NCBI GenBank assembly: GCA_031286615.1
Contig: JAITUA010000015.1
Location: 496,001-560,000 of the forward strand
Direction of reading: 5' to 3'
From: Chryseobacterium sp.
Lineage (GTDB): Bacteria > Bacteroidota > Bacteroidia > Flavobacteriales > Weeksellaceae
DNA: 64,000 bases
In this document: positions 52,396 through 60,990 of the stretch, one piece after another
How positions within the stretch are numbered: the first letter of the stretch is position 1
Layout of the letters: each line of letters begins with the position of its first letter
The notes under the pieces: model-generated
The model's database searches: none
What the model saw: the letters and a program-made list of their open reading frames with translations, nothing else
What the model was told of the DNA's origin: nothing
Made by a program: the position numbers and the translations under genes

Positions 52396-53784
52396 ATGAC
52401 GCTCAATAAATACATATATGCTTTAATTATGGTATTTAATATATCATGTCAAGGTCAAGAGAATAAAAGTTCCAATATAGAAAAAAAAGAGATGGAAATA
52501 TTTAGCAAAATTTTGAATAAATCACAATTTCAAAATCCTGAAGAAAATTTTGAAAATATTAATAAAGAGCTTTTAGGTATAAATACCCGAAATTTAGAAG
52601 AAGGTTATAATGAAATTAACATATTTAATGAGGCTATAGATTACCAAATATCTAAAGAAGGAAAATATATAAAAATAGGAGATGATGTTTTACCGGATAT
52701 AGATAAAATTAATGAAGAGAATTTAATTACTTATCCATATATGAAATCAGTTGTTAATCTGAATAAAATTATATATCAAAATGATTTAACTTCTATTTTA
52801 ACAACTACCCATAGTGATGTTGATTTAGCAAGGGATATTGTTATTCTATTCAATTATGAAAAAAATGAAATTTTATTAAAAAAGATTTCTAACAACATAC
52901 AGGACTTGAAAGATTACACAAATAATTTCATATTATCAATTGTTTTCTATAATAAAGACCATACGATTAGAAAAAAACTATTAGAGTATTTATCAAAAAA
53001 TCAAGAGCTAATATCTCATATAACCTTTTATTTGGCAGACAATAAAAAGGAAATAGTAAATAAGAACAAATTACTAAGCAAAGATATTGATGGAGCAATA
53101 GCATTTCTTTTAAACCTTGGACTCCAAGGTAGAGAGAACGATGATATATATACAGGCAATGATTTTTCTTATGGATTACTAAATAATATTTTTATTTCTT
53201 ATCCAAATTTAATAGAAGAATTTGGAAAGAATAATTATTTTGGATACGATGCTTTAAAATATTTTACTAAAGTATTCCAAACTGAACAGGAACATATTAA
53301 TGAAAGTGATTCGATTGAAGTTTATGTCATCGAAGATCCCGACGGCTACACCAATCTACGCAAAGAAAAAAGTGCACAATCAGAAATCTTGCAAAAAATA
53401 AAGACAGGAGAACAGATAGAAGTTTTAGACAATACAGGCGATTGGTTTTTAGTGAAAACCAAAGAAGGCAAAACAGGTTACGTACACAAAAGCAGAGTTA
53501 AATCGGGCAATAGTAGTAGCCATTCAACAACCTATAAATTGTACGACCGCCCGGATTTTTCTAGCTTCTCTCGTGAAGTTATAGCAAAAGACGAAATAGA
53601 AACAGTCCATAATATAGAAGGTTGGGATTTTGTAAAAATAGATGGAGTAACAGGTTATCTTCCAACAGAAGAAGCCAAAGAGCAACAAAAAACAACAGAA
53701 AACCGTAAATACACTTTTCTTGCTGAGGAAGACGAGATAAAACCTGAAAAGAAAAAGGGTTTTGGGGATAATTTATTTGGGTAA
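52396..53784 (+). CDS. SH3b-domain lipoprotein A, probable immunity or cell-wall protection protein
   Basis: A 462-residue lipoprotein (signal with lipobox FNISC). The N-terminal 300 residues are helical and unrecognised (HEAT-like character is possible). Residues about 312-430 hold two bacterial SH3 domains: NLRKEKSAQSEILQKIKTGE, GDWFLVKTKEGKTGYVHKSR, and a second with EIETVHNIEGWDFVKIDG. The tail ends GFGDNLFG. The SH3 block is nearly identical to that of the next gene. SH3b domains commonly bind peptidoglycan, so it may shield the wall or dock the immunity domain where the effector acts. Confidence 0.65.
   Translation: MTLNKYIYALIMVFNISCQGQENKSSNIEKKEMEIFSKILNKSQFQNPEENFENINKELLGINTRNLEEGYNEINIFNEAIDYQISKEGKYIKIGDDVLPDIDKINEENLITYPYMKSVVNLNKIIYQNDLTSILTTTHSDVDLARDIVILFNYEKNEILLKKISNNIQDLKDYTNNFILSIVFYNKDHTIRKKLLEYLSKNQELISHITFYLADNKKEIVNKNKLLSKDIDGAIAFLLNLGLQGRENDDIYTGNDFSYGLLNNIFISYPNLIEEFGKNNYFGYDALKYFTKVFQTEQEHINESDSIEVYVIEDPDGYTNLRKEKSAQSEILQKIKTGEQIEVLDNTGDWFLVKTKEGKTGYVHKSRVKSGNSSSHSTTYKLYDRPDFSSFSREVIAKDEIETVHNIEGWDFVKIDGVTGYLPTEEAKEQQKTTENRKYTFLAEEDEIKPEKKKGFGDNLFG
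53341..53784 (+). repeat. Direct repeat copy 1 (SH3b module)
   Basis: 444 bp starting GACGGCTACACCAATCTACG, repeated at 54703-55143 with roughly 90 percent identity by eye, same orientation and reading frame. Confidence 0.85.
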
Positions 53785-53796
53785 AAGATAGTCATT

Positions 53797-55125
53797 ATGA
53801 AAATCAAATTTGTTTATATCTTTTCATTATTGATGTTTGCGGTTTCATGTGATGGTCAAAAAAAAGCAAAAAGATGTAGTATTGATGGAGCAATTAATGT
53901 AGTAAACTCTTTACCCGAAGTTAAAAAGCAAAGTAAGTTTGTTGATTCAATCTCGCAAAACAAAAAACATTTATCATTTATAACTGATAGCATAGAAATA
54001 AAAAATCATCAGTATTATATGATAAAAACTGGATTTAATGGACAGTTTCATTGGGAAACATACACAATCTTCTATGTAGATAAAAATAATTGTAGTGAAA
54101 TATTAGTAGATGAAGTGGTTTCGGGAGAAATAATGCCAATAAACAAATGGAGAAAATTAAAGAATAAACAAGTAAATAAAATGAATAGTAACTCGTTTAG
54201 TTTTTCATATTTATTCAATGAAGGAACGGTAGTAAAATTCACTCCAAAAGACTTAGATAATACAAATCCTGAAATTCAAAAATTTAAAAGAAAACTTAAA
54301 CGATATGAAGAGGAACATCCATTATCTGAAGATTTTGATAAAGCAGATTTGACAAGTTTGATAAACAACGAAACTTTTTTTGATTTGCAATATTATATAG
54401 ATAGTAGTTGGTTGATATATTTTATTGATAAATATAAAATTGATGTTACTACACTAAATTTATTAATGAATGAAGCTATAAAGCAGGAAGATTATAAAGC
54501 TGTTGAAATACTAATTGGAAAAGGTTATATTATTTCTAATATAGAACTAAATGTAGTTAAAGAAACTCAAGAAGCAAAAAAAAATAATATTGAAGAAAAT
54601 GGAAAAGAAGGGTTTGAAATGTATTTGGTTGAAAAATCAAAAATTGAGGATATTTCAAAAATTATAAAATCCCAATATTTAAACAATCATATAGAGGATC
54701 TAGACGGCTACACTAATCTACGCAAAGAAAAACACACACAATCAGAAATTTTGCAAAAAGTAAAGACAGGAGAAAAGATAGAAGTTTTAGACAATACAGG
54801 AGATTGGTTTTTAGTAAAAACAAAAGAAGGTAAAACAGGATACATACATAAAAGTAGAGTAAAATCGGGTAATAACAGTAGCCATTCAACAACTTATAAA
54901 TTATATGACCGTCCCGATTTTTCCAGCTTCTCTCGTGAAGTTATAGCAAAAGGGGAAATAGAAACAGTCCACAATATAGAAGGTTGGGATTTTGTAAAAG
55001 TAAACGGGGTAACAGGTTATCTTCCGAGAGAAGAAACCAAAGAGCAACAAAAAGTAGCAAATAACCATAAACACACTTTTCTGGCAGAAGAAGACGAAAT
55101 AAAACCTGAAAAAAAGGGTTTTTAG
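53797..55125 (+). CDS. SH3b-domain lipoprotein B, paralogue with a different N-terminal domain
   Basis: A 442-residue lipoprotein (lipobox AVSC). Its N-terminal 300 residues are unrelated by eye to those of lipoprotein A. From about residue 303 the tandem SH3 block is almost the same, with about 16 differences over 140 residues. In A the tail continues GDNLFG; here the GGG codon is TAG, so translation stops after KPEKKGF although DNLFG remains readable in frame. It begins 13 bp after gene A. Probably another immunity-type protein made by domain shuffling. Confidence 0.63.
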   Translation: MKIKFVYIFSLLMFAVSCDGQKKAKRCSIDGAINVVNSLPEVKKQSKFVDSISQNKKHLSFITDSIEIKNHQYYMIKTGFNGQFHWETYTIFYVDKNNCSEILVDEVVSGEIMPINKWRKLKNKQVNKMNSNSFSFSYLFNEGTVVKFTPKDLDNTNPEIQKFKRKLKRYEEEHPLSEDFDKADLTSLINNETFFDLQYYIDSSWLIYFIDKYKIDVTTLNLLMNEAIKQEDYKAVEILIGKGYIISNIELNVVKETQEAKKNNIEENGKEGFEMYLVEKSKIEDISKIIKSQYLNNHIEDLDGYTNLRKEKHTQSEILQKVKTGEKIEVLDNTGDWFLVKTKEGKTGYIHKSRVKSGNNSSHSTTYKLYDRPDFSSFSREVIAKGEIETVHNIEGWDFVKVNGVTGYLPREETKEQQKVANNHKHTFLAEEDEIKPEKKGF

Positions 55126-55143
55126 GATAATTTGTTTGGATAA
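54703..55143 (+). repeat. Direct repeat copy 2 (SH3b module)
   Basis: Second copy of the SH3b-coding repeat, starting GACGGCTACACTAATCTACG. It has one codon fewer in a Lys run and a GGG to TAG change near the end. Homology continues past that stop to the original TAA at 55141. Confidence 0.85.
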
Positions 55144-55163
55144 AATATAACACAGAACAGACC

Positions 55164-56993
55164 ATGAATCAAGATCGTATTAAAGACAGGATATTAAGAA
55201 GAGCCGCCCGTATGTGGGGATATAATGAATTAGAAGCGGAAACCTCTTTTGATCCTATTGTCGGCTTACTGTTGTCTGCCTGTGCCGCAGAACTTGAAAA
55301 GCTGGACTTTGAACTGGAAAGTTCCAGAGCAAGAATCATTGAAAGAGTGCTGGAAGTTATGTTTCCTGAAGAAGTTTCGGGTGTTGTTCCGGCAAGGACT
55401 CTCCTTCAGGTCGATCCATTGGAGAATAATGCAGCAATATCCCTATACAGCAGCTTTAAAACTTCCATCCGGAAACAGAATATTTATAATCCTGCGGAAA
55501 GCATTATAAAAGAAGTTTATTTCAGCCCCTCCATAGAAGCGAAGCTGACAACGGCAAAAGTAAAATATATTGCTTATGACGGTACTCTGAATCATATTGA
55601 AAGCTTCTTTTCTGAGGATGCTGTGGGAAAAGCCGAAAAGTATCTCCCTTCCGGAGAGCTGTGGCTGGGTATCCATTCCCCGAATAAAGAAAATCCGGAA
55701 GACCTGATGTTTTTTATTGATATCAACAATACCTATCAGAAAGAGCTGTTTTTTTATTATCTCAAACAGGTAAAAGTATATTTTTCAGGTAAAGAATATG
55801 CTCTTCAGGAAGGTTACAATGTAGAAAATAATGGCTTAAATCTGGAAAATATCATCACCAGCAATTATTCTGACCTGGAATATATCTATAGTGAAGCGAA
55901 CCAGTATTATGCAGGAAACTTTTTTACGCTGAAAGGTACAATTGATTTTTCGGAAACCCCCGAAAAAGAGGAGCTATTCATAAGGAATTTTCCGAACCAC
56001 AGAGCAGGAGAAGAAAGTGATGTGATCTGGCTTAAGTTCAGCTTTTCTGAAGCCATTGTACCTGATATATTGCAAAATGTACGTTTTGCCTTAAATTGTA
56101 TTCCAATGCTTAATATCAGAAACCGAGATTTAAAACGTAAAATTAAGGAAAGGCTGAATATCATCCCAATCCATGAAGAAGACCATTTTTTAGATCTGGA
56201 TTATGTTTCCGATGACCGTAACGGCAAAAGGCTGGATATAAAAAATTATGATGCGGATAGTGAAGGAATGATCGCAATACTAAGAAAAGGTGGAGTATCC
56301 CGCTTTGATAGCAGAAATGCTTCCGAGTTGCTGCAATATCTTTTAGAGCTGATCAAGGATGAAACAGCTGCTTTTGCAGGAATGGGTATCAATTCTGTCA
56401 ATGAAACCCTTAAACAGATCAACCAGAACGTAGCTTCTCTTCATCAGGTGGCCAAAGAGAAGAATTTTATACAGACCAATAATCCATACCTGATTATTTC
56501 TTCAGGAAATGAGAATGCGGAAATTAAATGCTCTATTTCATATTGGTCTACCGCAGCCGAAGAAGCAAATAATCTCAAACCCGCTACGGTAATGACAGAG
56601 GATAAAACAGGAAACGGGATAGTAAAACCTGCTGCTGTGATGATCAAACCTTCTGTTGGAGGAAGAAAAAAACTTTCGCCTCATGATAAAATTCTGGAAT
56701 ACAGAAGTGCGCTTCTTACCAGAGGAAGAATTGTCACTGTTGCGGATATTAGAGCCTTTGGAATGAATCATTTCAAAAATACCATTACCGGTATAGAAGT
56801 GAAGAAAGGAACCAAAAAGGAAGTTTCCTTAAAAGGAGGTTTTAGCAGAACCATTGATATTTTTCTTATTCGTAATAAGGAAAATGCAGATATAATTGAA
56901 GAATCCGAATGGAATTATTTGTGTGAAAGCTTTTCTTTAAAACTTAAAAATGCTTCTGCCAATATATATCCATACCGGTTATTTGAAAAGTAA
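55164..56993 (+). CDS. tssF: T6SS baseplate subunit TssF
   Basis: A 609-residue protein with the TssF N-terminus: ILRRAARMWGYNELEAETSF, then DPIVGLLLSACAAELEKLDF and RIIERVLEVMFPEEVSGVVP. The middle has the expected PMLNIRNRDLKRKIKERLN, and the C-terminal part LTRGRIVTVADIRAFGMNHF matches baseplate wedge proteins. Base composition returns to that of the other tss genes, so the low-G+C effector/immunity block ends just before it. It is separated from tssG by about 12 kb. Confidence 0.87.
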   Translation: MNQDRIKDRILRRAARMWGYNELEAETSFDPIVGLLLSACAAELEKLDFELESSRARIIERVLEVMFPEEVSGVVPARTLLQVDPLENNAAISLYSSFKTSIRKQNIYNPAESIIKEVYFSPSIEAKLTTAKVKYIAYDGTLNHIESFFSEDAVGKAEKYLPSGELWLGIHSPNKENPEDLMFFIDINNTYQKELFFYYLKQVKVYFSGKEYALQEGYNVENNGLNLENIITSNYSDLEYIYSEANQYYAGNFFTLKGTIDFSETPEKEELFIRNFPNHRAGEESDVIWLKFSFSEAIVPDILQNVRFALNCIPMLNIRNRDLKRKIKERLNIIPIHEEDHFLDLDYVSDDRNGKRLDIKNYDADSEGMIAILRKGGVSRFDSRNASELLQYLLELIKDETAAFAGMGINSVNETLKQINQNVASLHQVAKEKNFIQTNNPYLIISSGNENAEIKCSISYWSTAAEEANNLKPATVMTEDKTGNGIVKPAAVMIKPSVGGRKKLSPHDKILEYRSALLTRGRIVTVADIRAFGMNHFKNTITGIEVKKGTKKEVSLKGGFSRTIDIFLIRNKENADIIEESEWNYLCESFSLKLKNASANIYPYRLFEK

Positions 56994-57181
56994 AAAGTAG
57001 AAATTGCTCATATAGAAGATTTTAATATATTTATAAAAACAAAAAACACATTGATGAAATCGCTTTAATTCCTTATGAAGCCTGAATAATTCTCATTTCA
57101 GCTATTCTTTTGCGGAAAATACGATATCATCTTTGGATTACAACTCTGAAAAAGAAAGTAAACAATTTTAAACCATACATT

Positions 57182-57631
57182 ATGTTAGTAAACAAAGGGA
57201 TTGGTGGTAATGAAGTACCACTGGACGCAAACGAAGCGATTGGGGAAATTCCACAGAACAGAACACTTTTCGCACAGAAACTTACAGCCGATGATCCGGT
57301 AAAGCCGGAACTGGTAGAAGGACTTACTACGGTAGAGAGAGTCTTTGAGCACTACAAGCCGGAAGTTAAAGTCGATTTTGAAGATGCGAACGGTTCTATG
57401 AAAATGGAGAATCTGAAATTCAAAAATCTGGGAGATTTCGGAACAAAGGGAATTACGGCTCAAAGCAGTTTTCTGACCGGATTGGAAACAGAGAAAGACC
57501 AGTATCAGAAGATCGTGAAGCAGCTTAAGACCAACAAAATTCTTAAAGCCGCATTGGAAGATCCGGATGCCAAGAAAGCATTGCATGATACATTGCAGTC
57601 ATTGATCAGGGAATTAGAAGAGAACAAATAA
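57182..57631 (+). CDS. tssB: T6SS contractile sheath small subunit TssB
   Basis: A 149-residue sheath protein. I start at ATG 57182 (LVNKGIGGNEVPLDANEAIG); the longer frame from 57110 begins in spacer sequence. Features are ERVFEHYKPEVKVDFEDANG, LKFKNLGDFGTKGITAQSSF and a C-terminal helix KKALHDTLQSLIRELEEN. It interlocks with TssC, encoded 21 bp on, to form the sheath. Confidence 0.92.
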   Translation: MLVNKGIGGNEVPLDANEAIGEIPQNRTLFAQKLTADDPVKPELVEGLTTVERVFEHYKPEVKVDFEDANGSMKMENLKFKNLGDFGTKGITAQSSFLTGLETEKDQYQKIVKQLKTNKILKAALEDPDAKKALHDTLQSLIRELEENK

Positions 57632-57652
57632 ACCACAGAAACACAAAGTAAA

Positions 57653-59026
57653 ATGTCACAAAAACAACAAGAAGTTGCACAGACAGCAGAAGCTCCTGTT
57701 TTGGAACAGAAAAAAGGACAACAGGTTTCCTTAGAAAAATCTATCGAGAAATTAGCCCGCTACGGAGCTTTTGATTTATTGGAAACATCTATTGAGAACG
57801 TTCAGAATATCAACCCGGATAGAAAAGCAAGAAGAAAGATCTTCCTGACTGAAAAAGGAAAAGAGAAAGAAAGGGAAACCCTTAAAAAAACGCTGGAGCT
57901 TTGGGCAAGCGTTATCAGCAAAAGTGATTCTTTAACCGATATGGTAGCACACTGTGAAGACCAGAGAAAATCAGCAGAAGAACTGCTTTCTAAAAATCTT
58001 TCCAAAGCGGTGGATGTAACAAGAGAGCTTGAAGGGAATTACAGAACCGTAGCATTATTCTATAAGAATACGGAATCGGATAAAGTAAAAAATGTAACGA
58101 TTGTCAATTCTACGTTAGAGCAGCTGAAAGATTTAGACAATACCCGTTTTATTGATACTATCCACGCAGAGCTTTCCGATAATTATGACCGTTTAGACCT
58201 GAAGAATAACTATGGGCTTTTGGTTATTCCGGGATATTTAGGCTCTAATACTGTAGTGGAGAAATGGGCAAAGATTGCTCACCAGAATAAAGTTATGCTG
58301 GTAACGGATTTCGAACATTTGGATGAGCCGGATGATGTGATGGAAATGTTCGATCAGGCATATCTCACAGGAGGAGATATTTACCGTTCCAACGTGCTGA
58401 TGACCTGCAACTGGCTGGTAGGAAGAGGAAGATTTGAGGAAATTGACGAATTGGATGACCTTTTCATTCCGCCATCAGGAGCATTGGCCGGAAAAGTGTA
58501 CAAAACGCTGATGTCCCAAGTAACCGCAGGAAAGAAATTCGGGGGAATGAATGAAGTGGACGGAGTGAAATTCGATCTTAAGAAAAGTGAAATTGCCAAC
58601 CTTGAAAACTTAGGATTGATTCCTATGGTAAATGAATACGGGAAAGTAATGGCATTCTCGGGAAAAACCCTGTTTAATGGTGATAACTTAGGATTGCAGA
58701 CCTATTCTGTGGTAAGGGTTTTCGATTATGTAACCAAAGTACTGATGGATTTTCTGAACAGAAGAGCATTTGAAAACTTTACTGCTGTTACAAGAAAAGA
58801 AATTATGAACCAGATCGTCCGTTTTTTAGACGGTATCACAGGTCCTGGCAAGCTGATTGAAAATTTTGAGATCAGAAGATTTGAGCAGGATCCGGTACAA
58901 AAAGACAGAATCCACTTGGATATTCATATGAAACCATACTTCCCGGCTAAGAATTTCCTTATCAAAATGGATGGGCATAAGGGAGATGATGGTAACGAAT
59001 GGGATACGGAATACGAGCAGAAATAA
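57653..59026 (+). CDS. tssC: T6SS contractile sheath large subunit TssC
   Basis: A 457-residue sheath protein: N-terminal helical region (LEKSIEKLARYGAFDLLETS), then the core DNYDRLDLKNNYGLLVIPGY, DIYRSNVLMTCNWLVGRGRF and the C-terminal IRRFEQDPVQKDRIHLDIHM with PYFPAKNFLIKMDGHKGDD. The last part is the tube-contacting and ClpV-accessible region in the family. A terminator follows, so this closes the first T6SS transcript. Confidence 0.93.
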   Translation: MSQKQQEVAQTAEAPVLEQKKGQQVSLEKSIEKLARYGAFDLLETSIENVQNINPDRKARRKIFLTEKGKEKERETLKKTLELWASVISKSDSLTDMVAHCEDQRKSAEELLSKNLSKAVDVTRELEGNYRTVALFYKNTESDKVKNVTIVNSTLEQLKDLDNTRFIDTIHAELSDNYDRLDLKNNYGLLVIPGYLGSNTVVEKWAKIAHQNKVMLVTDFEHLDEPDDVMEMFDQAYLTGGDIYRSNVLMTCNWLVGRGRFEEIDELDDLFIPPSGALAGKVYKTLMSQVTAGKKFGGMNEVDGVKFDLKKSEIANLENLGLIPMVNEYGKVMAFSGKTLFNGDNLGLQTYSVVRVFDYVTKVLMDFLNRRAFENFTAVTRKEIMNQIVRFLDGITGPGKLIENFEIRRFEQDPVQKDRIHLDIHMKPYFPAKNFLIKMDGHKGDDGNEWDTEYEQK

Positions 59027-59134
59027 TATTATTAATAACATAATTACTGCAATCGTAGTATGTATTATTTAGGAGACAGAAAAGAGTTCAAAATTATTGG
59101 TCGTTTCCTAAATTTTTCATCATTTGTGTTTTTG

Positions 59135-59171
59135 GTGCAGGGGAATAATTATCTCCTGCACTTTTCATTTT
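59135..59171 (+). terminator. Terminator after tssC
   Basis: GTGCAGGGGA (59135-59144) pairs with TCTCCTGCAC (59152-59161, one G-U), followed by TTTTCATTTT. Confidence 0.8.
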
Positions 59172-59380
59172 AAGATTACTTTACAATATAGAAATCAAAA
59201 TAAATAAACATAACGATTTTTGTTAATTGTTTGTGATATTGATAATAATAATCAAATATATTTAAAGTTTTTAAATTAATAAAAATATATCTTAATTATA
59301 TATTTAGTATTGATTTTATAATTTATATTGCATTTAGCTATTAAAAATGTAAAAAAATGTTATTTTTTTTATCAAAAACA

Positions 59381-59411
59381 TTTGGAGGATAAAAAAATAA
59401 TCTTACATTTG
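59381..59411 (+). promoter_or_regulatory. Promoter upstream of truncated hcp
   Basis: TTTG (59381-59384), 19 nt, then TACATTTG (59404-59411) match TTTG-N19-TAnnTTTG. The 300 bp around it (59172-59474) is very A/T-rich and holds no other gene. Confidence 0.65.
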
Positions 59412-59474
59412 TTTCGGTTATGATTCTAAAATTTGATAATGGAGGAATCGTTTCTTTGAGATTATATTCCATAT

Positions 59475-59807
59475 TTGGTTTGTTTAAATGTAATTTATAT
59501 GATGAAGACAGGAAGGCCCTCTTCCGTATCCCGTGGCGGGAAAATCTTTATCACAGTAGAAGGCACAGGCGAAACCGATCTTTTTGAATGGATGACCAAT
59601 TCATTCGAGAGAAAGGACGGTAGCGTAAAATTCATCAAAAGGGACAGTGACGCGACTTTGAAGGAATTGAAATTCAAAGAAGCCTATATTGTGAAATACA
59701 ACGAAAATTTTGATGCATCAGGTGACAACCCATTAACGGAAACCTTCGTGCTTTCAGCAAAAGAAATTGAGCTGGGTAATGCGAAGCATACCAATGAGTG
59801 GGTATAA
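59475..59807 (+). pseudogene. 5'-truncated hcp (tssD) paralogue
   Basis: The frame from about 59502 encodes the last 100 residues of an Hcp-like tube protein: TGRPSSVSRGGKIFITVEGT, FEWMTNSFERKDGSVKF and FDASGDNPLTETFVLSAKEI, ending HTNEWV. Compared with the intact 128-residue copy at 60026, the first 30 residues (two beta-strands of the ring fold) are missing. What precedes the homology is unrelated spacer. It should not form a tube. Yet the reading frame is otherwise intact and a consensus promoter lies upstream. Confidence 0.75.
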
Positions 59808-60025
59808 TCCGATTTATCATTATCCTCATTGCTGAAAAAAATTTCTTTCAGCTTGAATAACCAAAATCTTTTTATTTTTCAATAGTAAAGAAGTGGGAAT
59901 TTTTTTCTCTTCTTTAGAAGGAATATTGCTTATTACATAAACCTAATGTAAATAAAACCATTTTGAAAACAAAAGGATTTTAGAAAACACAAATACTTCA
60001 TATTAACAATTAAAATTTTTAAATT

Positions 60026-60412
60026 ATGTCATTTAAAGCAAAACTAAAAGTAGCAGGTAAAGAATATAATGTACTGAGTATAAACTACGGATTATTTCAG
60101 GAAACTGATGCCACAGGAAGACCATCCACAGTAACCCGTGGAGGAAAAATCGATGTTATCGTAGAAGGAACCGGAGCAACAGATCTTTTTGAATGGATGA
60201 CCAATTCGTTTGAAAGAAAAGACGGAAGTGTAGTATTCTTCAAAAGGGACAGCGAAGCTACTTTGAAAGAACTGAAGTTCTCAGAAGCGTATTTAGTAAA
60301 GCACAAAGAAAAGTTTGATGCTTCAGGAGAAAATCCACTTACCGAATCCTTTACAATCTCTGCAAGGAGCATCTCAATGGGAGAAGGCAAATATGAAAAC
60401 GAATGGGTATAA
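60026..60412 (+). CDS. tssD: T6SS tube protein Hcp (TssD)
   Basis: A 128-residue subtype-iii Hcp: SFKAKLKVAGKEYNVLSINY, GLFQETDATGRPSTVTRGGK, FEWMTNSFERKDGSVVFF, and the end MGEGKYENEWV. Rings of this protein form the inner tube propelled by the sheath and can carry effectors. It lies 218 bp after the truncated copy and 141 bp before a second, divergent paralogue. Confidence 0.92.
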   Translation: MSFKAKLKVAGKEYNVLSINYGLFQETDATGRPSTVTRGGKIDVIVEGTGATDLFEWMTNSFERKDGSVVFFKRDSEATLKELKFSEAYLVKHKEKFDASGENPLTESFTISARSISMGEGKYENEWV

Positions 60413-60553
60413 CCCTATTAAATAGATAAAATGGGTAATAATTAGTATTACCCATTTTTGCATATAAGTGAAGGAAACCGACTAAAGGAAAGAGTTGTAT
60501 TAGTATTCTCCATTGCTTATCATGCGTTACTCATAACCTATAACTTAAAGAAT

Positions 60554-60943
60554 ATGTCGTTTTTATCAAAATTAGAATTAGACGGGAATACTTACAATAT
60601 ATTGGAATGCAAATACAAATTTGTTCAGCCGGTAGACTCCACTGGAAAGCCTAAAGGAATGCCAAAAGGTGGGGAAATTGTAATCCGTATCGAAAGTACA
60701 GGAAATCCCGAATTATTAAGCTGGATGCTCGATCATAGCCAGGTCAAGAACGGAAAGATCGTTTTTTACCGCAGGGATGCTATGAGTAAATTGCAGGAGC
60801 TTGTTTTTGAGAAAGCCTTTTGCGTGGAATTCTCAGAACATTTCAATGCCAGCAATGATGAGCCTTTGCAGATCGAAATGCATCTGATCGCCAAAACATT
60901 TAATGTGAATGGAGCCGTTCATGAAAAACTTTGGAGCGAATAA
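60554..60943 (+). CDS. tssD: Second, divergent Hcp-like tube protein
   Basis: A 129-residue Hcp-family protein from ATG 60554 (SFLSKLELDGNTYNILECKY). The longer frame from 60458 starts in spacer sequence. It keeps the family pattern (QPVDSTGKPKGMPKGGEIVI, LSWMLDHSQVKNGKIVFYRR, FNASNDEPLQIEMHLIAK) but is only distantly similar to the first copy. It directly precedes vgrG (47 bp), so it may be the cognate ring below the spike, or an Hcp adapted to a specific cargo (inference). Confidence 0.88.
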   Translation: MSFLSKLELDGNTYNILECKYKFVQPVDSTGKPKGMPKGGEIVIRIESTGNPELLSWMLDHSQVKNGKIVFYRRDAMSKLQELVFEKAFCVEFSEHFNASNDEPLQIEMHLIAKTFNVNGAVHEKLWSE

Positions 60944-60990
60944 AGAGTATTACTATCTATTATTTATAAACCTACAAAACAACGCAAATT

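Noticed and set aside
59175-59475. Possible origin-like or mobile-element-derived A/T-rich tract before hcp
   Set aside because: Only A/T richness and a promoter can be seen. There are no iterons, DnaA boxes or inverted repeats.
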